The notes: generated by a model not told the origin, from the letters alone. Counted from the first letter of the stretch, positions 31,164 to 41,002 are shown. The stretch: 64,000 nucleotides of DNA from Saccharofermentans sp. (GCA_016292135.1 JAEFAZ010000005.1:124001-188000); one strand, 5' to 3'. Numbers and translations: made by a program.

Positions 31164-32780
31164 TTAGAGAGGACTTATGATATCTTTCTTCATCTGCTCG
31201 TATGTGATGCCGTACTTCTCGGCGATATTACGGGCATAGGACTTGGATTCCGGGGCACTCCTCTTAACACGGAAAGTGGTCACGTTATCCTTTATCTCCA
31301 TTACGAGGCTGACGATATCGCTCTCACCGGGCCAGCTGTTCATCTCGGCTATGGATCTTGCGACTTCGTGTATATGGGTATTGAAGATAACGGAAGATCC
31401 GATCTCCTTTAAGATACGTATAAGATCGCAGGACAGATATAATCCGTCTGCCGCGGACGTGGTCGAATATGTCTCGTTGAAGAGGATCAGCGTATGGTCA
31501 TCCGTCTGTCCGACTATCTCCTTGATCCTGACGGCTTCCTCGCCCAAACGTCCGTAATTGATCGTAAGGTTCTCATCGATCGGGAAATGAGTAAGGATGT
31601 TGCGGAAAGGTCTTCCCGAACATGAAGAAGCGGTAACGAATACACCTGATGCTGCCATCACGGAGTTAATGCCCACCGCCTGTTCCAGGATGGTCTTGCC
31701 TCCCCTGTTGGGTCCCGTGAGGACATATATGTTTTCTTTGGGAGAGAATGTCAGATCGTTCTTAACGATATTCTTCTCGCCTGCGAAGAACAGCCTTATG
31801 TTATAGAATTCCTTGAGTTCAAAGGATCTGTCAGCGTTATCCGAAAGCTTGGGCATGGAGATCGTAAGACCTCCTTCCTTAAGCTTTGCTGCAAGTCTTG
31901 CCATAACGATATAGAAAGTCAAACCCTCATACATCTCCGTTATGGAACGGCTGTCGAGCCTTATGTATTTGGAGAGTGTCCTTCTGATCTTTATGATGTG
32001 CCACTTAAGATGCTTTTCGATAAGGGGCGTAAGCGTTGCAAGCTGGGGATCCACGCTCTTGACATGGGCTGACGCGAGTTTACTCTCGGCGGTAGCGGCT
32101 CTGCCGAACGAATTGCCCTGATTTGCGCCGTACATGATGTTATTGAGAGACAGCAGGATATCAGTCAACTGATATTTTGATTTGAGCCTGTGCGGGACAA
32201 AATCGACTGATGCGACATGCTCGATATCGAGATCCGGAGTGAGGTTGATACCTACGACAACACCTCTCACGTTGGAAAGGTCTTCATGCATCTTCAGGAT
32301 GTCCTCTTTGGACTCGGAGAACTCCTTGCTGTTCACAATGGCACGGACCTGTTCCTGAAGAGCCTTTAATCCTGCCGAATCAGTCTTATTCTTCTCAAGA
32401 CAGGCGCTGAGGGATTCCAAAACGCTTATGTAGATCGTAAGTTCCCTGAGGTATTCAAGGAGCGAAAAGAGGGAACTGTCGGATGACAGGGCCTTTCTCC
32501 TGCCGCCTTCATAGTCTTTCAGGGCTCTTATCTGCCAAAGCGCCTCTGTCACGTCCTTTACAAGATTCCCGTCGTTAAGGAAATCCTCCATGATCTCCTG
32601 GCGGAATCTTATGTCTTTAACATCGGACGGGATATTGGTCATGATGTCCGAGACTATCTTTAATTCTCTTTCACCGTCAGTGATGTTTTGCAGGACCTCA
32701 GACAGGCCCAGATCCTTTACGGTCTCTTTTTTCAGTTCAACGGTTTCTTTCTCAGATCCTTGTGCAAATAAGATGTCCAT
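31164..32780 (-). CDS. MutS-family ATPase lacking mismatch-recognition domains
   Basis: A 538-residue protein with MutS lever/clamp-like helices (about 1-320) and the C-terminal MutS ATPase domain. Walker A is LTGPNRGGKT (354-363). The Walker B equivalent reads LILFNETYSTTS (N435, E436), so the canonical Asp of LVLxDE is Asn, while the following Glu is kept. His469 in NTHIHEV matches the H-loop. The N-terminal mismatch-binding domain of MutS1 and the Smr nuclease domain of MutS2 are absent. DNA-repair or recombination roles are inferred for such short MutS-like proteins. It follows a 67-residue gene by 22 bases. Confidence 0.85.
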   Translation of the reverse strand: MDILFAQGSEKETVELKKETVKDLGLSEVLQNITDGERELKIVSDIMTNIPSDVKDIRFRQEIMEDFLNDGNLVKDVTEALWQIRALKDYEGGRRKALSSDSSLFSLLEYLRELTIYISVLESLSACLEKNKTDSAGLKALQEQVRAIVNSKEFSESKEDILKMHEDLSNVRGVVVGINLTPDLDIEHVASVDFVPHRLKSKYQLTDILLSLNNIMYGANQGNSFGRAATAESKLASAHVKSVDPQLATLTPLIEKHLKWHIIKIRRTLSKYIRLDSRSITEMYEGLTFYIVMARLAAKLKEGGLTISMPKLSDNADRSFELKEFYNIRLFFAGEKNIVKNDLTFSPKENIYVLTGPNRGGKTILEQAVGINSVMAASGVFVTASSCSGRPFRNILTHFPIDENLTINYGRLGEEAVRIKEIVGQTDDHTLILFNETYSTTSAADGLYLSCDLIRILKEIGSSVIFNTHIHEVARSIAEMNSWPGESDIVSLVMEIKDNVTTFRVKRSAPESKSYARNIAEKYGITYEQMKKDIISPL

Positions 32781-32802
32781 ATCCTTATTTCGTCCGTAGT
32801 TT

Positions 32803-33006
32803 TCAGTAGATGGTCTTCAGAGTATCCGTTCCGGTCAGCCTCTTGAACTCATCAATATCAGAGCTGTTCTTGACGAGCTTGTAATCGGTGAACCTTCCGC
32901 TGGCAAGATCTATAAAACCTACAGTAGTCTCGCCCGTGCAGATACTCCTGCGTATGGCAGGCTGCTGAAGGTTCGGATCGAATTCTATCTTCTTCGGCTT
33001 TTTCAT
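32803..33006 (-). CDS. Small conserved-looking hypothetical protein
   Basis: A 67-residue basic protein starting at ATG 33006, eight bases after AGGG. An upstream GTG at 33015 overlaps that site and is rejected. Sequence such as ICTGETTVGFIDLASGRFTDYKLV suggests a small beta-sheet domain. It is 22 bases before the MutS-like gene, so the two are probably co-transcribed and may work together. No family is recognised. A TAGAAT with a TGG extension upstream could be its promoter. Confidence 0.65.
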   Translation of the reverse strand: MKKPKKIEFDPNLQQPAIRRSICTGETTVGFIDLASGRFTDYKLVKNSSDIDEFKRLTGTDTLKTIY

Positions 33007-33100
33007 AAAGATCACCCTTCAGATAATTCTACCATACAGAACTTATGTTATCTGACTATTCAGGATAAAGATAGAATAATCGGCACTAATACAAGGAAAA

Positions 33101-34093
33101 TCAGCACAGATCCTTCATATGCTTCTGATATTCGGAAGCAGACATGCCCATGTGTTTCTTAAATACTTTCGAAAAATAATTGGCGTCCGAGTAACCGCAG
33201 ATATTTCCTACCTCGCTTACGGAATAGTCCGTGAACTGGAGGAGCTTATTCGCAAAGTTCATCCTGAGCTGTTCAAGATAGGCCATGCATGACATGGATT
33301 TCTCATTGTTAAATGCTTCATTGAGCGCGTTCTTGTTTATGGAGAACTCCTTGAGTATATCGGAAAGCGAGATGTCGTTCCCGATGTTTTCCCACATGTA
33401 TCTTGCGACCTTTGCAACGAGCGGGTCTTTGTAGATCTCATCCTGTCTTGAATCCCTGTAAAAGTCGGCAGTAGCCGTAAAGAGCAATGTGATCAGAAAA
33501 TACCTTGTCCTGAGCAGCCAGAAATTATCGGGCTGCTTCTCCAGTTCATGTTTCAGGCTCCTGATGATCCTTACGGCTGCTGCATATTCCTGCTCTGTAA
33601 GCGAATATACGACAACGTTTCTCCTGTGCCATGTAAACTCCAGGAGCAGCAGGGCATCCTGATGGATCGAATCCTTGAAGTCATTGCCGAACTCGGCTCC
33701 GACACCCCTGATCGCAGAATACATCAGTTCGCCGGGATTCATCTGATCTCCGTTCTCCACGGCCGCGAAAAACTTGTCGTACTTCCCTGAAGAGATCGCA
33801 TCGAAGGTAAATTCCTCTCTTATGAAGGTCGGTTTGAAATAGACCGTGCCCGTTACGACGCCGCTCTCGGATACGATCTTAAGATCGGCTTTCTCGTTTA
33901 TCGCCATTGCGGCAGGAGCCGTGATCACCCTGTATTCACCGTTTTCTTCCATGACAAACGAACCGGATTCGACCAATACGGCCTTGTAAGTCGCTGAGTC
34001 ATTGATATAGCTCGAAAAACCTTTTGCCTCGTCATAGAAAACATCTATGGAGCAGTTCATCTCCGGTCTTTTGCTCTTGGTCTTAAGCTCCAT
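33101..34093 (-). CDS. AraC-family transcriptional regulator
   Basis: A 330-residue regulator. The N-terminal 130 residues are a cupin-like sensor region. The C-terminal 100 residues hold two AraC helix-turn-helix units: ISLSDILKEFSINKNALNEAF, and VSEVGNICGYSDANYFSKVFKKHMGMSASEY, the latter an excellent family match. It starts two bases after the GH120 xylosidase stop, in one operon. Two 10-base direct repeats spaced 22 bases upstream of that operon fit its binding site. It most likely activates its own operon when xylo-oligosaccharides or xylose are present. Confidence 0.93.
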   Translation of the reverse strand: MELKTKSKRPEMNCSIDVFYDEAKGFSSYINDSATYKAVLVESGSFVMEENGEYRVITAPAAMAINEKADLKIVSESGVVTGTVYFKPTFIREEFTFDAISSGKYDKFFAAVENGDQMNPGELMYSAIRGVGAEFGNDFKDSIHQDALLLLEFTWHRRNVVVYSLTEQEYAAAVRIIRSLKHELEKQPDNFWLLRTRYFLITLLFTATADFYRDSRQDEIYKDPLVAKVARYMWENIGNDISLSDILKEFSINKNALNEAFNNEKSMSCMAYLEQLRMNFANKLLQFTDYSVSEVGNICGYSDANYFSKVFKKHMGMSASEYQKHMKDLC

Positions 34094-34095
34094 GT

Positions 34096-36099
34096 TCAGC
34101 CCTTATAAAGATCTATCTCAAACAAATCCTTTCCTTCTGCAAAAGGTCCGGGGATGATCACGCTTCTTGTGTTTCCGTAGAAATCCTGATCGAAGATTAT
34201 CTCTGATCCGTCGGGATTTTCGAAGCGCTGTTCGGGTTCGAATGCCTTGCCGAGGACATCACTTGTGATAAGGGATGCCGTAAAGCCGGACATAAGAGAA
34301 TATACATTGGTCTTAAGGACGGTCCTGTCTCCGCCGCTTACGAGTGCAAACTCAGCCTTGCCTTCCGTATCAACAAATTTATTCTCTTCTTTGGCATATA
34401 CATTGGCGCCGTTGAAGTATGCGTTGCCGTCAACCCAAACTGGAAGATGTCCGAAGTGGGCTTCTGCGAGCCTGCCCATGTTTGCTTCGTTGCTAAGATC
34501 GAACTGGGCTGCCCATTCCTCATAAGTCGGGAATATATCGAAGCAGGCCGTGCCTGCATGCTGGTAATCGGCATCAGTCGGTTTCTTGGATTCATCCGTA
34601 ACAGGATAGTGCTGAACGATGATGTTGTTATAGATCCTGTCGTCACCGTGGAGGATGGTCATGAAACCTGCGACTTCGGTGCGGTGGCGGATATGGTACG
34701 GGGTATAGCGGGGCTCGCGCTGGTTGTTGACGATGCTGTCGACACCGGAATTGATGAGACCGAAGGATCCTAACATGAGGTTATGAACGCAGCCGATGCC
34801 TTCGCTCGGGATAACGACAGAGACTTTGGACATCAGGACATTGTTATCGACGAGCGTCGGGCCGTGGCCGACTTCGATAAAGACATCACAGTTGAACATG
34901 GCTCCTTCGAGAGCTTCGACGCCGTCGGGACGGTGGTTGTCGTGCATCAGATTCTGACTGATCCTGGCACCCTGTGCCTCCCAGTCGAGCCATACGCCCA
35001 TGATGCAGTTATGGATGTGGTTCCTCCTGATAGTAACATCGATGGCAGCATGCAGCTTGATGCCTGCCGTCTCGGCGCCGCCTAACTGGTGGGAATTGCA
35101 GATGTGATGGATATGGCAGTCCTCGATAGTAGAGAATACGGCGCCCATCCTTCCGACGATACCTGTCTGCTCACAGTGATGGACATTGCATCTTCTTACG
35201 ATATGGTGGCCTATGTTCTCCTTGAGCCAGCCGTGGTACTGACCGCGGCAGACTGCGTCTCTTTCCATCTGTGTGGGGCTCTTGACGTGCTTCGTGAAGA
35301 AATACATGTCGTTCTCTTCATCGTAATATTTTCCGAGGGAGATACCGCAGCAGCGGCTGTTCGAGATCTCGCAGTCCTCGATGATCCAGCCCTTGGACCA
35401 ATGGGGACCGATCATGCCGTCCTGGTAAGCTGCCGGAGGCGCCCATGTGGTGGCTGCCTTGTTGATGTTGAAACCGGAGACCGTTATGTAATCGACTCCG
35501 TTCTTATCAGGCATGAAGCAGTTTCTTCTTACGCTGATCTCGACATTCTCCGTATTGGGATCCTTGCCGCGGAAATTTGCATATATGACTGTCTCGTTCC
35601 CTTCCTGCTCGGTGTACCACTTATAGCGGGATTCATCGGGATTCCATGCATGCACGTCGACTTCACCTGCTATGCATTCTTCGAGGGATACTGTCTCATA
35701 CATCATGAGATCGTTGATAAAGACCGCACCCGTATGTCTCTTGACCGGTGAGAAATACCAGTCACCTTCGACCTTAACGGTATAGGGATTGAAATCACCG
35801 AAGATACCGTTGCCGACACGGGTGACCCAAACGTCGCCCTGATAAGGAGTCCAGTTTTTGACTTCCTCTGCGCCGGTGATGACAGCGCCTAGCATTACTT
35901 CAGAGCGGTATGTGATGCGTTCTTCTTCTGTTCCCTTGTTTACGGGGATAACGTATTCCCTGTATACACCGGGCTTAACGATGACTTCATCACCCGGCAT
36001 GGCAATAGCTGCAGCTTCATTTATCGTTTTAAAAGGGGAAGCGGCAGTTCCGTCACCTGTAACTGAAACAGCAGCATCAACATAATAGATCTTACCCAT
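34096..36099 (-). CDS. GH120 family beta-xylosidase
   Basis: A 667-residue right-handed beta-helix enzyme. It matches the GH120 beta-xylosidase XylC of Thermoanaerobacterium along its length: IGPHWSKGWIIED (230-242), AGIKLHAAIDV (345-355), VWLDWEAQGARIS (369-381), DVFIEVGHGP (405-414). The XylC nucleophile and acid/base align with Asp372 and Glu409. A 14-residue insertion (391-404) separates them here. There is no signal peptide, so it acts inside the cell on imported xylo-oligosaccharides, releasing xylose. The AraC regulator follows after two bases. The transporter for the substrate is not in the window. Confidence 0.9.
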   Translation of the reverse strand: MGKIYYVDAAVSVTGDGTAASPFKTINEAAAIAMPGDEVIVKPGVYREYVIPVNKGTEEERITYRSEVMLGAVITGAEEVKNWTPYQGDVWVTRVGNGIFGDFNPYTVKVEGDWYFSPVKRHTGAVFINDLMMYETVSLEECIAGEVDVHAWNPDESRYKWYTEQEGNETVIYANFRGKDPNTENVEISVRRNCFMPDKNGVDYITVSGFNINKAATTWAPPAAYQDGMIGPHWSKGWIIEDCEISNSRCCGISLGKYYDEENDMYFFTKHVKSPTQMERDAVCRGQYHGWLKENIGHHIVRRCNVHHCEQTGIVGRMGAVFSTIEDCHIHHICNSHQLGGAETAGIKLHAAIDVTIRRNHIHNCIMGVWLDWEAQGARISQNLMHDNHRPDGVEALEGAMFNCDVFIEVGHGPTLVDNNVLMSKVSVVIPSEGIGCVHNLMLGSFGLINSGVDSIVNNQREPRYTPYHIRHRTEVAGFMTILHGDDRIYNNIIVQHYPVTDESKKPTDADYQHAGTACFDIFPTYEEWAAQFDLSNEANMGRLAEAHFGHLPVWVDGNAYFNGANVYAKEENKFVDTEGKAEFALVSGGDRTVLKTNVYSLMSGFTASLITSDVLGKAFEPEQRFENPDGSEIIFDQDFYGNTRSVIIPGPFAEGKDLFEIDLYKG

Positions 36100-36134
36100 G
36101 ATAATACCTCCTCGAACTGATCGTCCTAGGAGAT

Positions 36135-36140
36135 ATTATA
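36135..36140 (-). promoter_or_regulatory. -10 of the xylosidase-araC operon
   Basis: A perfect TATAAT on the minus strand, 36 bases before the xylosidase start. At the -35 position (36163-36158) the sequence TATTTT is poor, which fits activator-dependent transcription. Confidence 0.65.
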
Positions 36141-36164
36141 AGGGATATCCGCGTGCAAAAATAC

Positions 36165-36196
36165 TCAGTTTTCGCTGACGGAATTATCAGTTTTCG
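36165..36196 (-). promoter_or_regulatory. Direct-repeat site for the AraC regulator
   Basis: CGAAAACTGA occurs twice on the minus strand, at 36196-36187 and 36174-36165, spaced 22 bases apart. The inner copy ends one base upstream of the -35 position. Two half-sites on one face of the helix next to a weak -35 is the classical layout for AraC-type activators. Confidence 0.65.
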
Positions 36197-36208
36197 AAAA
36201 GTGCCTTC

Positions 36209-37990
36209 TTATACGGCTTCCCCGCAAGCTTTCTCAACGGAAGAGAACTCATCAAGGAACTCCTTATATCTGCGTTCACTCACGGAATCCTTGAGCTGTT
36301 TGAAGTCGTGCATGTAAGTAGTGTAGTTTTCCTTTGAAGGATTCTTAAATCGGTATGCGATAGCAGCGATATTGAGGCTGTGCTCCGCGATCCTGACACA
36401 ACTGTAGAGGATATCGTTGAAGACGAATCCCTGTTCCGTCGTACACTGGCCTGATGCAAGCCTCTCGACGTGGTTGGCCTTGAACTCATCGCTCATCTCG
36501 TTGATGACGATCCTCAAGGGACCGATGTCCTTGGCGCCTTTGGCATCTTCAGAAAGGAAACAGTCTATCGCAAGCGTATATACTTTCCTGACGGCATGGA
36601 CTATGCGGATGAGCTCAGCCTTCGCCTCTGCCGAGAATTCAATCTTTTTCTCGAAAAGTTCCTCCGACGAATTCGACAGATAGTTCGCGTGGTCAGCGAT
36701 CCTCTCGATCTCACCTACGGACTGAAGCATCCTGGACGAATTATTCTTATCCTGAACTGACAGGTGCTGGGTGGTCGTGAGTTTCATGAGGTAGGTACCG
36801 ATACGGTCCTCGAACTTATCTATCGATTCCTCATTCTTCTTGATCGTCTCGAAATCAGCATCATTATATCCGTTGAGGAGCATGAGAGTGGAGATGTCGA
36901 GTCCGCTCTTGGCCTTGGAGATCATCTTCTTCATGGAGTTACGGCACTCCGCAACGGCGATAGGGGGAGTGAGCATGAGACGTTCGTCCAAAACAAACTC
37001 CTTCTCCTCGTCCTTCTCCTTGATGAAGATACGGGAGATCTTGACCAGAACATTTCTGAAAGGCATGAGGATTATTGAATTGGATATGTTGAATATCGAG
37101 TGGACCATGGCGATCCCGACTACGCCTATCTTCTCGTCCATGAGGGGAACATGGAAGACATAGCTTAACAGGCAGTATGCAATGAGCCAGATGATGACAC
37201 CGATGACCTTGATCTCAACATGGATCGCGGTAACTCTCTTTGCGTCACGGCTTACACCGATAGACGAAAGGACTGCCGTGGCACATGTTCCGATATTCGC
37301 ACCCAGGATCAGGGGGATGGCTACGGAATATGAAAGCTGTCCTGTCAAAGACAAGCTCTGCAGGATACCGATGGAGGCTGCCGAACTCTGGATGATGCCC
37401 GTAACGACGGCTCCTGCAAGGATACCGAGCAGGGGGTTATTGAATGCCGTGAGAAGATCAGTAAAGCTTTCCATGTCCTTCAAAGGCGCCATGGATTCGC
37501 TCATCATGGTCATGCCCTGCATGAGGATGGCAAAACCTAAGAGCATAGTACCGATATCCTTGTTCTTCTGTTTCTTCGATGCCATCAGCAGGAGGACACC
37601 GATGAGAGCGAATATCAGGCAGAAGCAAGAGGGCTTCAACACCTTCAGTATGAATACGTCACCGCCGTCTATGCCGGACAGAGAGAGGATCCAGGCCGTG
37701 AGGGTCGTTCCTATATCGGAACCGAATATTACTCCGACAGTCTGAGCCAGTTCCATGATGCCGGAGTTGACGAAACCTACCAGCATGACGGTCATCGCAG
37801 AGGATGACTGTATCGCAACGGTTATCAGCGCGCCGATACCGAGACCCTTGATAGGGTTGTCAGTTGCTTTCTTGAGCAGTGATTCGAGCTTGCCGCCCGC
37901 AGTCTTCTTAAGTGAATCGGAAAGGACCTTCATTCCGAAGAGGAAGAAGGCAAGGCCCCCAAAGAGCGTTACGAACGAGAAAATATCCAT
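36209..37990 (-). CDS. Na/Pi cotransporter with PhoU-like C-terminal domain
   Basis: A 593-residue NptA/YjbB-type sodium-phosphate symporter. The N-terminal 320 residues hold eight to ten membrane segments with two copies of the diagnostic QSSSA-type repeat (VAIQSSSAMTVM near 58-69, IIQSSAASIGIL near 200-211). Residues about 345-590 are helical and PhoU-like (two bundles with acidic and metal-binding patches), proposed to regulate transport. Many bacterial homologues export or balance phosphate. The gene appears single, with a possible promoter within the 140 bases upstream. Confidence 0.92.
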   Translation of the reverse strand: MDIFSFVTLFGGLAFFLFGMKVLSDSLKKTAGGKLESLLKKATDNPIKGLGIGALITVAIQSSSAMTVMLVGFVNSGIMELAQTVGVIFGSDIGTTLTAWILSLSGIDGGDVFILKVLKPSCFCLIFALIGVLLLMASKKQKNKDIGTMLLGFAILMQGMTMMSESMAPLKDMESFTDLLTAFNNPLLGILAGAVVTGIIQSSAASIGILQSLSLTGQLSYSVAIPLILGANIGTCATAVLSSIGVSRDAKRVTAIHVEIKVIGVIIWLIAYCLLSYVFHVPLMDEKIGVVGIAMVHSIFNISNSIILMPFRNVLVKISRIFIKEKDEEKEFVLDERLMLTPPIAVAECRNSMKKMISKAKSGLDISTLMLLNGYNDADFETIKKNEESIDKFEDRIGTYLMKLTTTQHLSVQDKNNSSRMLQSVGEIERIADHANYLSNSSEELFEKKIEFSAEAKAELIRIVHAVRKVYTLAIDCFLSEDAKGAKDIGPLRIVINEMSDEFKANHVERLASGQCTTEQGFVFNDILYSCVRIAEHSLNIAAIAYRFKNPSKENYTTYMHDFKQLKDSVSERRYKEFLDEFSSVEKACGEAV

Positions 37991-38130
37991 ATTCTATCTC
38001 CCTTGCAAATATATGCTGTTCTATCCGCATTTTACAAGTGATAAGGTCAAAAGTAAATCGGTTTTTACAGCCAAAGAAGGCCTGCGGACAGATCGCATAG
38101 ACACCCGTCTATATTTCCGTCTTAGAGCCG

Positions 38131-39759
38131 TCAGATCCTTGTTTTCAGCATAGTGGCAACGAGCCTGTTCAACTCCCCGTTGTCCTGCCCCGCACAGCCG
38201 TACAGGACCTCCAGGAAATCTTTCGTTGTGGCATTCTTGAATGCATATCTTTGGACATATGCCCTGAGCACTCCGTGGAACTCCTTCCTGCCGCAGGCTT
38301 CCTCCAACTGATAACAGAAAGCCTTGCCCGTGTCATAGATATAAGCCGTATAATAAAGATCCGTCGGGAAGCTGCTGTATGGCACATCAAGATAAGGTGA
38401 TATATTCTCTTCAAGGATGCCTTCTTCTCTTTCCTTATCCCTGTCCACTTCCGACAGATCCCTGTCCATGCGCCTGTAGCCTGCGACATGATCATCAAAG
38501 ACCTTGCCTCCCAAGTATTCGTAATAGACTAACTCCGTATATGATGTTACCGATTCATCAAGCCAGGGTTCAGCGCCGGAATTGCTGCCGACAATGCCCA
38601 TGAACCACTGATGGCCGATCTCATGGCAAAGACAGTTCTCGAGCTGATCATAAGGTTCAAATACGCTGATATATTCATGGCATACTTCATTCGTTATGAT
38701 CACCAGGTTGGGATATTCCATGCCGCCAGCCTTCAGGGTAGACAGGACTATATCCAGTTCCCCGTAAGGGTATCTTCCGAACGCCTCACCGAAAGCCTTA
38801 AGTGACGTTCCCGCCACATCGAAGCATTTATCCGTTACAGCCGTCATATCCTGCTGGGCAGGCTTATCCTTGCTGTAGAAGACATTGACCTTAACGCCTT
38901 CTATGTCTTCCGTTTTCTTTTCGAAAAACTCACTCGCGCTGAACACGAAATCCCTTACAAAAGGCGCCTCAAACTTAACTGTCTCCCTGCCGCCTTCCGT
39001 TACAGACGAGATCTCCTCCCCTGTAGATGCGAAAACGGATCCTTCCGGCGCTTCAATTGTCACATGATAATCCGATATCTCGGAATAAAAACATTCGCCC
39101 GTATTAAAGTATCTTTCATGCGACCATGAACCGTTGACATATTCTGCAAGTATCGGATAGAAATTGGTAACATTATAGATCCCGCCGGCTGCTCCGAACC
39201 TGTCGGGATTTGTCGGGATAAGAGTCAGGAAATCATATGTCAGCGTCATGTGTTCACCGGCTTCCAGAGGCTTGCCGAGCTTTATCCATATGACAGACTT
39301 ATCGTCCGGATCTCTTTCATACTCAAGACCGCCCGTTCTGCTGTCAGTTATGTTTTCGATCCGGGTGATGCCGCCGCCGTCTTTTACTTTCAATACATAT
39401 ACGTTCATGTCATCAAAAAGAGACGGATAATCCCTCATGCAAAGTTCATTCCACGGGTCTTCCGAGTCATTGAAGAAAGTGAAAGTGACGTGTCCTCCGA
39501 CCGTCTGTTCATCAGGATCGAACTTTAGATCCATTACATAGTCATAAACTTCGCCATCCGGGAATTCGACCGGGCAGCCCTCCTCGGGGATGTCGATCTT
39601 ATCGATCTTTGACGTCACGGCTTTCGAACTCTCGGACGTGGTCTCAGGATCCTTTGCAGTCCTTTCCTTCCCGGCTCTGATGAAGGGGACCGCACATGAA
39701 GACAACATAAAACAGCCGATCAGGACTGAAGCAAGACTGATCACTATACGTTTGCTCAT
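38131..39759 (-). CDS. M1-family metallopeptidase lipoprotein
   Basis: A 542-residue surface lipoprotein: signal peptide and lipobox LSSC (Cys22), a Lys/Ser/Thr-rich spacer, then an N-terminal beta domain and an M1 aminopeptidase-like catalytic domain. Key motifs are GGMEYPNLVII (GxMEN-like exopeptidase motif, with Tyr in place of Asn), zinc site HEIGHQWFMG, and WLDESVTSYTE providing the third ligand Glu. It probably degrades peptides or proteins outside the cell. It is a paralogue of the protein at 40999-42657. The gene stands alone. Confidence 0.9.
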   Translation of the reverse strand: MSKRIVISLASVLIGCFMLSSCAVPFIRAGKERTAKDPETTSESSKAVTSKIDKIDIPEEGCPVEFPDGEVYDYVMDLKFDPDEQTVGGHVTFTFFNDSEDPWNELCMRDYPSLFDDMNVYVLKVKDGGGITRIENITDSRTGGLEYERDPDDKSVIWIKLGKPLEAGEHMTLTYDFLTLIPTNPDRFGAAGGIYNVTNFYPILAEYVNGSWSHERYFNTGECFYSEISDYHVTIEAPEGSVFASTGEEISSVTEGGRETVKFEAPFVRDFVFSASEFFEKKTEDIEGVKVNVFYSKDKPAQQDMTAVTDKCFDVAGTSLKAFGEAFGRYPYGELDIVLSTLKAGGMEYPNLVIITNEVCHEYISVFEPYDQLENCLCHEIGHQWFMGIVGSNSGAEPWLDESVTSYTELVYYEYLGGKVFDDHVAGYRRMDRDLSEVDRDKEREEGILEENISPYLDVPYSSFPTDLYYTAYIYDTGKAFCYQLEEACGRKEFHGVLRAYVQRYAFKNATTKDFLEVLYGCAGQDNGELNRLVATMLKTRI

Positions 39760-39862
39760 GAAACACCCCTTTCACCCATCTACCGAAATCACACAGTTTT
39801 CATTAAGATTATACTATTACCGGTGATATAATCGTGCGTAAATAATGAAGGAGGATCCTGCT

Positions 39863-41002
39863 ATGAATAAAAAGATAAATTCGATGATCGCACTGGCATT
39901 GACAGCTTCAATGCTCACCGGATGCGTTAAAACTGCCGTTCCTACGGATACGACTTCAACATATTACACCTCTGCCGTCGAGACAAGCATGACAGAGACC
40001 ACTGCAACATCTTCTTCCGAGACCACCACGGGCACTTCGGAGACCGAAGACACAGAGGCGGGTCCGAGGCAAAAGAAGGAAGGCCATTACAAGTTCAAAG
40101 ACCATGTTTACCCCAAATACATGGACGAACTGATGGGAGAGAAGATCCACGAGGCATACGATAACTACATAGATGCCGTCCTGGCAGGCGAAGATTATTT
40201 CGAGTGCGCCGATCAGGAAACATACGACTGGATGACCGGCCAGTGCGCATACGCCTGCTACCCTGTTATCGCAAGATATACGGGAACGGCATACGGAGGA
40301 TCTTTTAAGGACGGCAAGGGCAAGATCCGCTACGACATTCCCAAGGATGAACTGAAGAAAAAGATCGAGGATTTCAAGGTTCTCATCGAAGACATCCTGA
40401 ACGAGACTCTTGAAGACGATTATTCCGACTTCGAGAAAGCCCTCGCCCTCTATATCTACTTTGCCGACAACTACACCTACGACTACGATGCCGCAGATAC
40501 CTTCTCAAGCGACCAGTTATGGGGCTACCGTGTTTTCACCGAGAAGACGGGTATCTGCCAGGAATTCTCCATCGCATATTCCTACCTCCTTCTCCAGGCA
40601 GGCGTTGATGCGACCGTCATGAGCGGCAAGCGTTCTTACGACAAGATGGGGCACCAGTGGTCTTACGCGACCATCAACGGCAAATACTATCAGATCGATC
40701 CAACATATGTTCTGGGAAGCGGTTATTCTCTTGCATATTTCCTGATGGATGACGCACAGCGCACCGAACAGGATACATATGTGCCCGCCAAATGCATCCT
40801 TTGCAACCATTACGGCGAAGAAGGAAAAAAGATTTTCAAGCGTGACAAGAAGTACGACTGCACCGACACTTCATACAAGGAGATCTGGAAGGGTTCTTTC
40901 TATTCTTTCGATCCGGATAAGAACATCCTCTACTATCTGACATATAATGATTACGGTGATCCCGTCAGCAACACCTTCGATTACGGAGCCCTCGAGCATT
41001 AA
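39863..41002 (+). CDS. Transglutaminase-like lipoprotein
   Basis: A 379-residue predicted lipoprotein with signal peptide and lipobox LTGC (Cys21), a Thr/Ser/Glu-rich spacer (about 25-70), and a C-terminal transglutaminase-like protease-fold domain. The catalytic triad candidates are Cys in TGICQEFS, His in GHQWSYATI and Asp in YQIDPTY. Such bacterial proteins cleave or crosslink peptides at the surface. The ATG at 39863 follows AAGGAGG; the upstream ATG at 39845 lies on that site and is rejected. It lies between two M1 peptidase genes and overlaps the second tail-to-tail by four bases. Confidence 0.88.
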   Translation: MNKKINSMIALALTASMLTGCVKTAVPTDTTSTYYTSAVETSMTETTATSSSETTTGTSETEDTEAGPRQKKEGHYKFKDHVYPKYMDELMGEKIHEAYDNYIDAVLAGEDYFECADQETYDWMTGQCAYACYPVIARYTGTAYGGSFKDGKGKIRYDIPKDELKKKIEDFKVLIEDILNETLEDDYSDFEKALALYIYFADNYTYDYDAADTFSSDQLWGYRVFTEKTGICQEFSIAYSYLLLQAGVDATVMSGKRSYDKMGHQWSYATINGKYYQIDPTYVLGSGYSLAYFLMDDAQRTEQDTYVPAKCILCNHYGEEGKKIFKRDKKYDCTDTSYKEIWKGSFYSFDPDKNILYYLTYNDYGDPVSNTFDYGALEH

